DNA from: an uncultured Paraprevotella sp.
GTDB lineage: Bacteria; Bacteroidota; Bacteroidia; Bacteroidales; Bacteroidaceae
Length of the DNA: 7,420 nt
Assembly: GCA_910584955.1 (NCBI GenBank)
Contig: CAJUDC010000123.1
Span: 1 to 7,420 of the forward strand
Direction of reading: 5' to 3'
In this document: piece by piece, positions 1 through 7,000 of the stretch
How positions within the stretch are numbered: the first letter of the stretch is position 1
Layout: every line of letters begins with the position of its first letter
Position numbers and translations under genes: made by a program
Notes under the pieces: generated by a model
Seen by the model: only the letters and a program-made list of their open reading frames with translations
What the model was told of the DNA's origin: nothing
The model's database searches: none

Positions 1-1700
1 AAATTAGATCTTTAATTTTGAGTTCATTGGCTTGCGCTGCTTTCTGCGCTTGCTCAAGTGACGACATTGTGGACGCCGTTGACAACGGTACACAGACACC
101 GGCCATCTGTCCGACGGACAGAGCGTTTATTGCTGTGAATATTGTGAATGCCGATGCCGGAACAAAAGGCACAGCGGGGGAGCCGCCGTATTATTACGGA
201 ACTGCCGAAGAACATGTTGTAGCAACTGCCGACTTCTATTTTTATAATGCAGACGGTGATTACGTAGGAAAAGGAAAGGCTTGGGATGGAAAAGATGCTA
301 ACGGAACGGGTACGGGAACGACAAACAATATCGAACTTGAGAGCAACAAGTTTGTGGTATTGGACGGGCTTACAGGTAAGACTTATCCGAAGTATATGGT
401 AGCAGTCTTGAATCAGGAAAGTTCATTGGAAAACATGACGTTGGCAGAAGTAGAGGGTAAACTACAAGTAGAAAATGCATTGTCAAACGAACTGAATAAA
501 GGGCATTTTGTTATGAGCAATTCTACTTATAACCACAATAATGCGGGCACAAGAAACTTTGCTGTAGAGGTTTCTGATAACAACTTCCTGTTGGAGACTC
601 CGAATATGGATGAAATGACTACTGATAATGTGGTGACGATTCATGTTGAGCGTTTGGCTGCTAAAGTACAGGTGTCTTTGGCCGGCAATTTGGGTAATAA
701 AATTCAGTTGACGAAACCGTTTGAGGTAGACGGTGTAGCGAAGCCCCTTACTGTGAATGTATTGGGTTGGGGATTGAACGGAACCAATAAGACTTCTTAT
801 TTGATGAAGCGCATAGGCGACCCTGACAAGAATCTTGGTTTCACTTGGAACGGCAGTTTCCGTACTTTCTGGGCACACTCTCCCAACTACAACGGCGGTA
901 ACTATCCTGCCGATTGGAATACTCTTAATACTCTCGGTGATAACGCTACGTTGAATTACGTATCTTGGAATGATCTGGCTATTACTTGTGGTGAGGCTGA
1001 TTATTGCAAAGAGAACACCAATACGGCTGAGAAACTGAAAGACGGAGCTTTCCATTCGAAACTGACAGAGGTGCTGATCAAGGCTCAATTGGAAGGTTTC
1101 GAGGATGAAGACTTGTTGCGCTATGAAGGCAAATTGTACACTTCGACAAACTACATTGCTCGCGTATTGCACGAAGTGGCCCCGATGGGTACCACATTCT
1201 GGAAGAAAACAGGAGAAGTAGAGGGCGCTACGACCTATAAAGAACTGGAGGCTTCGGATGTGGAATACGTAAATGCACATGACGGTAATGTAACGGTTGT
1301 ATTGACAGACGATGCCAAGAAGGCTGAGTGGTTCACGGATGCTAACGGTACGAAACCAGCGACTGCTGCAGATGTGCAAACGGCTATCGACAATGTGAAA
1401 CCTACTGCTCAATGCTATCACAACGGTATGATGTACTACAATGTTCCTATCGAGCACTTGCGTGGCGGTACATTCAGCTACAATGAGGCTAATGAATTGC
1501 AGGTGAACGAAGCCGATTACGGTGTCGTACGTAACCACTACTATATGATAACGGTTAGTAAGATCGAGAACTTGGGTACGGCTGTTTACGATCCGACGGA
1601 GAACATCGTTCCGAACGACAAGGATAAGACTACTTACTACATCGGTTCCGTAATCAAGATCCTGTCTTGGAAGATTGTTAACCAGAACGTAGAACTTTAA
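1..1700 (+). CDS. Mfa1-family major fimbrial subunit (type V pilus), 5'-partial
   Basis: Main shaft subunit of a Bacteroidales type V pilus, exported as a lipoprotein and then polymerised on the outer membrane. The frame is open to the window edge: codons from base 3 read I-R-S-L-I-L before the TTG at 18, so the true start lies upstream (probably M-K-I-R-S...) and the full length is about 566 residues, close to P. gingivalis Mfa1 (about 563). Counting the TTG codon as residue 1, a hydrophobic signal ends in a lipobox (F-C-A before C12). A first beta strand (A-F-I-A-V-N-I-V, residues 36-43) precedes a likely protease site after K50 (D-A-G-T-K|G-T-A-G). The C-terminal third carries family hallmarks: YYNVPIEHL, YGVVRNHYY, a 'kIenLGtaVyDP' segment and the last strand ILSWKIVNQNVEL, which by analogy is the donor strand. 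Sampled G+C is about 40%, well below genes 2-3. The gene is followed by a terminator-like hairpin. Family assignment is firm; adhesive specificity is unknown. Confidence 0.9.
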   Translation, partial: IRSLILSSLACAAFCACSSDDIVDAVDNGTQTPAICPTDRAFIAVNIVNADAGTKGTAGEPPYYYGTAEEHVVATADFYFYNADGDYVGKGKAWDGKDANGTGTGTTNNIELESNKFVVLDGLTGKTYPKYMVAVLNQESSLENMTLAEVEGKLQVENALSNELNKGHFVMSNSTYNHNNAGTRNFAVEVSDNNFLLETPNMDEMTTDNVVTIHVERLAAKVQVSLAGNLGNKIQLTKPFEVDGVAKPLTVNVLGWGLNGTNKTSYLMKRIGDPDKNLGFTWNGSFRTFWAHSPNYNGGNYPADWNTLNTLGDNATLNYVSWNDLAITCGEADYCKENTNTAEKLKDGAFHSKLTEVLIKAQLEGFEDEDLLRYEGKLYTSTNYIARVLHEVAPMGTTFWKKTGEVEGATTYKELEASDVEYVNAHDGNVTVVLTDDAKKAEWFTDANGTKPATAADVQTAIDNVKPTAQCYHNGMMYYNVPIEHLRGGTFSYNEANELQVNEADYGVVRNHYYMITVSKIENLGTAVYDPTENIVPNDKDKTTYYIGSVIKILSWKIVNQNVEL

Positions 1701-1707
1701 TGAACAA

Positions 1708-1721
1708 GCCCTGCTGAGGGC
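1708..1721 (+). repeat. Small GC-rich stem-loop just after the major pilin stop
   Basis: GCCCT (1708-1712) pairs perfectly with AGGGC (1717-1721) around the loop GCTG, 7 bases after the stop codon of the major pilin gene. There is no T-run after it, so it is not a terminator by itself. It may help protect the 3' end of the abundant pilin message, or it may be chance. Confidence 0.35.
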
Positions 1722-1735
1722 ATAACGCAAACAGA

Positions 1736-1786
1736 CGGATACGGGGGAGAGGCGCTCCCTCTCCCTCTTACCCGTTTTTAAATCCG
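1736..1786 (+). terminator. Intrinsic terminator / attenuator hairpin after the major pilin gene
   Basis: The core stem is GGGAGAGG (1745-1752) with CCTCTCCC (1758-1765) around the loop CGCTC. The base of the stem continues as ACGG (1741-1744) with CCGT (1772-1775), leaving a six-base bulge (1766-1771), and a run of five T follows at 1775-1779. An outer CGGAT (1736-1740) could also pair with ATCCG (1782-1786). A GC-rich stem followed by a T-run is the form of a Rho-independent terminator. It lies between the major pilin and the anchor gene, with all downstream genes on the same strand. Partial read-through would give many major subunits per anchor and tip, but this is inference. No clear Bacteroides promoter (TTTG ... 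TAnnTTTG) was seen between the hairpin and gene 2, which favours attenuation over two fully separate units. Confidence 0.7.
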
Positions 1787-1867
1787 ACACAGCGCTTCCG
1801 TACCGGCGCAAAGAGAGGTACGGCCCCGAAGACGGTCGATGCCGTTTTCCACTAAAGCAGAACATTC

Positions 1868-1883
1868 CTGCGGCTTGCCGCAG
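1868..1883 (+). repeat. Perfect inverted repeat with a CUUG-type tetraloop upstream of the anchor gene
   Basis: CTGCGG (1868-1873) pairs with CCGCAG (1878-1883) around CTTG. In RNA this makes a six-pair stem capped by a CUUG tetraloop closed by G-C, a known very stable loop type. It sits 39 bases before the chosen ATG of the anchor gene and about 80 bases after the terminator hairpin. No T-run follows, so it is more likely a leader structure (message stability or a processing barrier) or a dyad protein-binding site than a second terminator. Function is not shown by the sequence. Confidence 0.5.
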
Positions 1884-1922
1884 ATCAGATATAGAATATT
1901 AACAGAGAAACCGATAGAAGTG

Positions 1923-2942
1923 ATGAACGTATGGTCTTGTGCTAAAAAAGCGGGCGGACGCCTGCTGACCCTGATCGGGGTCGTGGTGGCGATGGCCTCC
2001 TGTCATAGTATTTACGACGATGAGGGTGACTGTTCCTTTACATATCGTGTGCAGTTCCGCTACGACCTCAATATGAAGTTTGCCGATGCTTTCGCCAATG
2101 AAGTGAAGGCTGTCACGCTTTATGTGATCGACGAAAGCGGGACCGTGGTTTGGAAACGCTCCGAGCAGGGCGAGGCCCTGGCGGCTAGGGACTATGCGAT
2201 GACGGTCGATGTGCCCCCCGGTACGTATCAGTTGTTGGCCTGGTGCGGACTGGAAGACGGATCGTCTTTCATCGTACCGGATGCCCAGCCGGGCCTGACG
2301 CGGAAAGAAGCGCTTACCTGCACGATGGTACGCAGTTACGGGCCGGACGAGAGAGCGTATAGAGACAAAGATCTGAAACCGCTTTTCCACGGTGCGCTGA
2401 CGCATACCTTTACCGATGCTCCGGGCGTGCATACCGTTGTCGTGCCGCTTACCAAGAACACAAACAATGTGCGCGTGGTGTTACAGCATCTTTCCGGTGA
2501 TCCGGTGGATAAGGACGAATTCACTTTCTGCATTACCGACGAGAACGGGCGCATGGCGTGGGACAACAGCCTGCTTTCGGACGGGCCGCTCACGTATTAC
2601 GCCTGGCATGTGGACGGCGGTACGGCCGAACTCGACCAGACCCGCGAAGTGTCGTCTTTCAGTGCTGTGGTGGCGGAGTTGTCTACGAACCGCTTGATGC
2701 TGGGCAGCAAACCGCGCCTCACCGTCACGAACAGAAAGGGCGAGAAGGTACTTTCCATACCGCTCATTGATTACGCTTTGCTGGTGAAGGGATATTACAA
2801 GCGTCCGATGGACGATCAGGAGTATCTGGACCGTCAGGACGAGTATAGTATGGTGTTCTTCCTCGACGAAGGGATGCGTTGGGTCAAGTCTACGGTGATT
2901 ATCAACAGTTGGAAGCTTGTATTGCAAGAAACGGACATTTAA
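1923..2942 (+). CDS. FimB/Mfa2-family fimbrial anchor lipoprotein
   Basis: Predicted base/anchor subunit that holds the pilus in the outer membrane and limits its length, as FimB and Mfa2 do in P. gingivalis. The ATG at 1923 was chosen over the in-frame ATG at 1839 because it places a basic n-region (K8, K9, R13), a hydrophobic core and a lipobox (M-A-S before C27) right at the N-terminus; the 28 residues upstream look non-coding. The mature protein (339 residues in all) begins with the acidic C-H-S-I-Y-D-D-E-G-D-C run common in this family. Other hallmarks are LTKNTNNVRVVLQHLSG near residues 177-193 and a C-terminal block YLDRQDEYSMVFFLDE then RWVKSTVIINSWKLV. No trypsin-like site with a following small-residue run was seen 35-40 residues after C27, unlike genes 1, 3 and 4, which fits a subunit that stays lipidated. 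High G+C, unlike gene 1. The stop overlaps the next start. Confidence 0.88.
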   Translation: MNVWSCAKKAGGRLLTLIGVVVAMASCHSIYDDEGDCSFTYRVQFRYDLNMKFADAFANEVKAVTLYVIDESGTVVWKRSEQGEALAARDYAMTVDVPPGTYQLLAWCGLEDGSSFIVPDAQPGLTRKEALTCTMVRSYGPDERAYRDKDLKPLFHGALTHTFTDAPGVHTVVVPLTKNTNNVRVVLQHLSGDPVDKDEFTFCITDENGRMAWDNSLLSDGPLTYYAWHVDGGTAELDQTREVSSFSAVVAELSTNRLMLGSKPRLTVTNRKGEKVLSIPLIDYALLVKGYYKRPMDDQEYLDRQDEYSMVFFLDEGMRWVKSTVIINSWKLVLQETDI

Positions 2943-2944
2943 TG
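2940..2944 (+). promoter_or_regulatory. TAATG stop-start overlap (translational coupling) between anchor and minor subunit
   Basis: The anchor gene ends TAA at 2940-2942, and an ATG in the next frame uses the last A (2942-2944). Such one-base overlaps typically let terminating ribosomes restart, linking the amounts of the two proteins. The overlap also decides the start of the downstream gene: that reading frame opens further upstream (ATG at 2879), but the peptide before 2942 is not signal-like. Confidence 0.7.
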
Positions 2945-4024
2945 TATAAAGTCATGCGAATCTCAGGAATCCGACATATATATATGTTCTTTGTTCTGCT
3001 GTTGTGCGGGATGCAGATGTCGTGCAGCGAGGCGTATGAGGCGTTGCCCGAGACCGATGCGGATCTGGCGCAGCCGGGCGAGACGGTGCGGATGGGATTT
3101 CGGATTGCTCTCGGTACGGGGCTACGCACCCGGGCGTTGCCCGGCGAGGCCGGTACGCAGGCCGGCACCGGCTATGAAAACTATATCGGCATCGAGGATA
3201 CGGACTACAGGATTCTTTTCTTCGCTTTGGATAACACGCTCCTCGGAGCGTTCGAACCGGAGACTTTTGTGCCGGTAGACAATTCCGCCTATCCGCAGGA
3301 GTACGAGGTGAAGGGAACGATACCCGCTCCGCCGTCCAGCGATTTCAAGGTGGTGATACTGGCCAACTGGGGCGCTTATCCCTCCCTGACCGAGGGAGTG
3401 ACAACGATCGACGATGTGTGCCGGGCCGGGACTTATGCGTATGCCGCAGGCTTTGTTCCTTCCGCCGACGCGCGCATCCCCATGTACGGTGTGAAGCAGT
3501 GCAAGGGCCTGACGTTCCATCGCAACCTGCTCACGGAGTTGGGCACTATCAGTCTGTTGCGGGCGATGGCCAAGGTGGAAGTGGTGTGCGAGGGCGACGA
3601 TGTGACGCTCACCGCCGTGTCGCTGGCCAATTATCGCGATGGCGGCATGTGTGCGCCTTTGGACATGACGGATGAGACGGACTATACCGAAACGCTCCAT
3701 CTGGGCGGTACGGTGCGGACAACCGGCAGTCTGGCTTTCACCCCGGATGCCGCCCGGAAGAGCTGGTTGCTCTATGTGCCCGAATATAATAACCTGTCCG
3801 ATATGTGGTGGACGGAGCCTTCTTCGGTTATTACGGTAGTACGGAGTACGGGGGAAACTGACAAGATAGAGTTCAAGGACTATTCTTCGGCAAACGGAGG
3901 GGCGTTCAACATCTTCCGCAATTATCATTATCGCTTTAACGTCAGCTTTAAGACGAACCTGACGGTTAATTATACCGTCTGTCCGTGGGAAACGGCCTCG
4001 CCGGTTAATATCCCGTTTAATTAA
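2942..4024 (+). CDS. Minor fimbrial subunit, fimbrillin-like lipoprotein
   Basis: Likely accessory pilin sitting between shaft and tip (a role like P. gingivalis Mfa3/Mfa4 or FimC/FimD). The 360-residue product has a basic n-region, a hydrophobic core (MFFVLLLCGM) and a lipobox Q-M-S before C28. A first-strand pattern (V-R-M-G-F-R-I-A-L, residues 49-57) is followed by a likely arginine processing site, L-R-T-R64|A-L-P-G. The middle has the fimbrillin-type 'RAMAKVEVV' segment. The end has FRNYHYRFNVSF and a final strand with V-N-Y-T-V-C-P-W, matching the R-N-x-Y and 'PW' endings of FimA-type pilins and able to act as donor strand. ATG 2942 is preferred for coupling and signal peptide; ATG 2954 is a possible alternative. 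G+C is high. The fold class is confident, the exact position in the pilus is inferred. Confidence 0.8.
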   Translation: MYKVMRISGIRHIYMFFVLLLCGMQMSCSEAYEALPETDADLAQPGETVRMGFRIALGTGLRTRALPGEAGTQAGTGYENYIGIEDTDYRILFFALDNTLLGAFEPETFVPVDNSAYPQEYEVKGTIPAPPSSDFKVVILANWGAYPSLTEGVTTIDDVCRAGTYAYAAGFVPSADARIPMYGVKQCKGLTFHRNLLTELGTISLLRAMAKVEVVCEGDDVTLTAVSLANYRDGGMCAPLDMTDETDYTETLHLGGTVRTTGSLAFTPDAARKSWLLYVPEYNNLSDMWWTEPSSVITVVRSTGETDKIEFKDYSSANGGAFNIFRNYHYRFNVSFKTNLTVNYTVCPWETASPVNIPFN

Positions 4025-4032
4025 GTTGCATT

Positions 4033-4040
4033 TACTTTTG
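4033..4040 (+). promoter_or_regulatory. Possible Bacteroides -7 element (TACTTTTG) before the tip gene
   Basis: TACTTTTG matches the Bacteroidales -7 consensus TAnnTTTG exactly and lies 16 bases before the ATG at 4057. The partner -33 TTTG is not visible about 20 bases upstream (that stretch reads CCGGTTAATATCCC), so this is weak. If active, it would give the tip gene its own start with a leader of only about ten bases. The 32-base gap may equally be just a spacer within one transcript. Confidence 0.25.
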
Positions 4041-4047
4041 AAAGAAG
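4041..4047 (+). promoter_or_regulatory. Purine-rich ribosome-binding region of the tip gene
   Basis: AAAGAAG lies nine bases before ATG 4057 within an A-rich leader. It lacks a full GGAGG, as is usual in Bacteroidales. Its spacing supports 4057 as the start; this is the only gene of the set that is not start-stop coupled or preceded by a long spacer. Confidence 0.4.
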
Positions 4048-4056
4048 ATACAGAAT

Positions 4057-7000
4057 ATGGACTATAGCATTCTATGGCGCAGGCTGGGCGCAAGTTGTGT
4101 ATACGCCGTGTGCCTGTTGTTGACGGCTTGCACGGAGGAGCTGCTTCCTGCGGATGCGGGCGCAAATGTTCCCGAGGGATTGCCGGCTGCCGTCACGTTG
4201 TCGTGGGACACGTCCGAGATGGGCGTGCAGACGCGTGCCGCGTTGAGCGATGACGAATCGAGCCGTGTCAACACGCTCTGGATCGGTATCTATGGCGAAG
4301 ACGGACATCTGAAGACCAGTTATTTCGAACCTCGGAACGGAGAGGAAGGACAGCACAAGGTTCGTTCGATTACTTTGGAGACAACCTCCGGCAAATGCCA
4401 TATCGTGGGCGTGGCCAATGTCACTACAAACTACGGCATCTCGGATAATGAGGAACTGAATCAGGCTGTAGGCAAACCGGCAGGAACTTCGGCGGGGCTG
4501 TCTCCGTTGCGCGATTTGCTAGACAAGGCCGATACGTGGGAGAAGTTCAAATCCATCTCGGCGGCTTTGCTGGACTCTACGGATGTATCCCGTTTCACGC
4601 CCAATCTGGTGATGAGCGGTGTGTATTACGAGCAGGCGGACAGCGATCCCGTCGATTGGATCGATGCCAACGAGCAGACGGTTTCCATTGCGCCCGGTAG
4701 CAGCAAGCTCCCGGGGGCCATTCATTTGCGCCGTCTGATTTCGTATGTGAAGTTCAATCTGATAGCCGGTAAGGGCATTACCGTGGAGCCTACCAGTTGG
4801 CGGGTGTATAACAATCCCATTATCTGCTCGCTGCATGAGCAGACGGACAATTCGGCCGACCGTTCCCTTTATCTGCTTGCCAAAACCGGAGACCGGAACA
4901 ATTACGGCACGTCTTCCGTCTCTTATACCTTTGAGAAAGCGACGGAAAAAGAGGACGGCGTCGACGGCTATACATTTGATTTCTATCAAATGGAAAACAA
5001 GCAGACCGGGCTGGCGGATGTGATAAAGACTTACAACGACCGCGAACTGGAGTACAAGAACGCCGACGGCACCAATACGGGCATTTACCGTAGCCTGTGT
5101 CCTACAAACCGCACGCCGGACACGGAGAATGGCGTCAACACCGCCAACTTCGCTTCCTTTGTGGAGATCAGGGCGCGCGTCACGTATCAGACCAACATCA
5201 CGGTGGATGGAACTACGCAGCAGGTCGACCGTACCGGCTATGCCGTCTATACCATCCATCTCGGCGGGTGCGACAAGAAGTGGACCGATTTCACGAATCT
5301 CCGTAACACGAAGTATACCTATAACGTCACCGTGAACGGGCTTAACGATATTGTGGTGGAGGCCAAGCGCGACGGACTTACCCCCGGAGCCGAGGGAAAC
5401 GTCACCGATACGTATGCCAAGGTGTACGAGCTGGACGCACACTACGGGGTGTTCAACATTCAGCTGAGCAACGAGGAGCGCACCGCGCTCACCTATCGTA
5501 TTCTGGCTCCTTTCGGGAACGAGATGCGGGAACTGGCCCGCGACGAAAGCCCCACCGGACATACCGTCAAGTGGAAGAACAGGGTGCCGGAGAACCAACT
5601 CTACAACTGGATCTGCTTTCTGCCCACTTCCGGCGAGAAGGTATTGGCGAAATACGATCCTAAGGACGTGTGGTATCTGGAAGACATGAAAGACCTGACG
5701 GGGCACCGTTCTTACAATGGAAGCACGGATCCCGCAGACCGGACCCTGCAATGGTACACCGTATTTATTAATGAATATGTGTACCAGTTGGACAAGGATG
5801 GCGAACTGATAGAGATGGCACCGGCAGATATTGCCACTCATTCCGACGAAACGGGGCAGGACTGGCATAAGTATGTGAACAAGGACAACCGTATCGTATG
5901 GCTGACGCTGGACCCGATCAATACGTCCCTGGACGGCGAGAATATGTACGCACGCTCCAAGTTTATGATTTCGCAGAAGTCCATGCAGACGTATTATAAT
6001 TCTTTGAGTGATAATGCCCTGGGAGTGGAACATGAGAATGAGAGTTATGGGTTGAATATGATATGGACGTTGTCAACTAGTGGTTGGAACGCAGATAACG
6101 GACGTAAGAACCTGAAAACTTACGTGACTGGTAAGAAGTGGAATTCGATTATACAGGAGACTGTATCGGCAACTTCGCCGGCTATAAATCGGCAAGGAGA
6201 GAATAAACCCGAGACATATCCTGCCATTTATCAACAAGTTGTTGCTACAACTCGAACAGCTTCTAACTATGCTCCTACGAGTAGCCGTGATTTTTATGAG
6301 ATTCAGGCAGCTTGTATGACGCGGAACCGTGATTTGAACGGTGACGGGGAGATTGATGATAATGAATTACGCTGGTATTTGCCGGCATCCGGTAAGTATG
6401 TGCGTATCATATTGGGCCGTAGTTCTATGAAAGAGCCTATTATGGATTATGAAGCAAATCCTACGCTACCGGCTGGCTTTTCGGGAGGTAGTGACTATTT
6501 GAACCGTTTTCGATATTCAACAAGCGATGGTATTCGTTTGTGGGCAGAAGAAGGATTATCTTCAAATACATTAGATAGAAATACCCCAGATAAAACGCCT
6601 TGGCGAGTTCGTTGTATTCGCAATATTGGTGTGAATCTATCTGCAGTTGTGGAGCACGATCCGGTACAGATGGCTTATGTGGAGCATTCGGAAAGTCGTA
6701 CCATTTCTATGGACTTTTATGATGCGTCTTCCATTCGTCCGAGCACTTCTTCTTTTCTTCCGTCACATACGGTTAATTCGGAGCGTAATAAGATTTCTGC
6801 TGCTTTTGAGTATGCGGCAGAGGATATTTCGCCTTCAGACATTGATGGAGAGATGAAGCGATGGGATGATTATGCGAATAATGGAAGTGGCCATCCTTTG
6901 TGGAAAACAGCATGTGATGAGAATAGTGTTTGTGGAAAGTATTCTCAGGAAATGAAAGATGGAAAGATGGTAGGGGGGTATAATAAGGGATATGCTGATT

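Noticed and set aside
483..1865. 460-codon minus-strand frame opposite the major pilin and spacer
   Set aside because: It runs through the terminator hairpin and opposite a clear Mfa1-family gene. The peptide is low-quality, with no family signature.
1839..1922. Upstream ATG 1839 as the start of the anchor protein
   Set aside because: It would put 28 polar residues before a complete lipoprotein signal peptide and place the CUUG stem-loop inside the coding region; ATG 1923 gives a normal n-region.
2879..2941. Upstream ATG 2879 as the start of the minor subunit
   Set aside because: It would overlap the anchor gene by 64 bases and bury the signal peptide 21 residues in; the TAATG at 2940-2944 gives a clean start.
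3122..4165. 347-codon minus-strand frame spanning the gene 3/gene 4 junction
   Set aside because: It is antisense to two lipoprotein genes including a signal peptide region. Its His/Arg/Pro-rich translation is typical of a shadow frame.
4519..6033. Long open frame (504 codons) on the minus strand opposite the tip gene
   Set aside because: It lies wholly antisense to a well-supported gene in its high-GC part, where complementary frames stay open by chance. The translation has no recognisable domain or signal and no own leader.
6232..6244. Odd palindrome CAACAAGTTGTTG inside the tip gene
   Set aside because: It encodes ordinary Q-Q-V-V residues mid-gene, has no partner copies seen, and is expected by chance in several kb.
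6331..6366. Dockerin/cellulosome module
   Set aside because: Only one calcium loop is present, without the second repeat or flanking helices of a dockerin; it is read as a single structural loop.
6973..6978. Run of six G in the tip gene (and six C at 2214-2219 in the anchor gene) as phase-variation tracts
   Set aside because: Six bases is short for slipped-strand switching and both genes are in frame. A slip at 6973 would cost the last lectin-like module, but nothing else supports switching.
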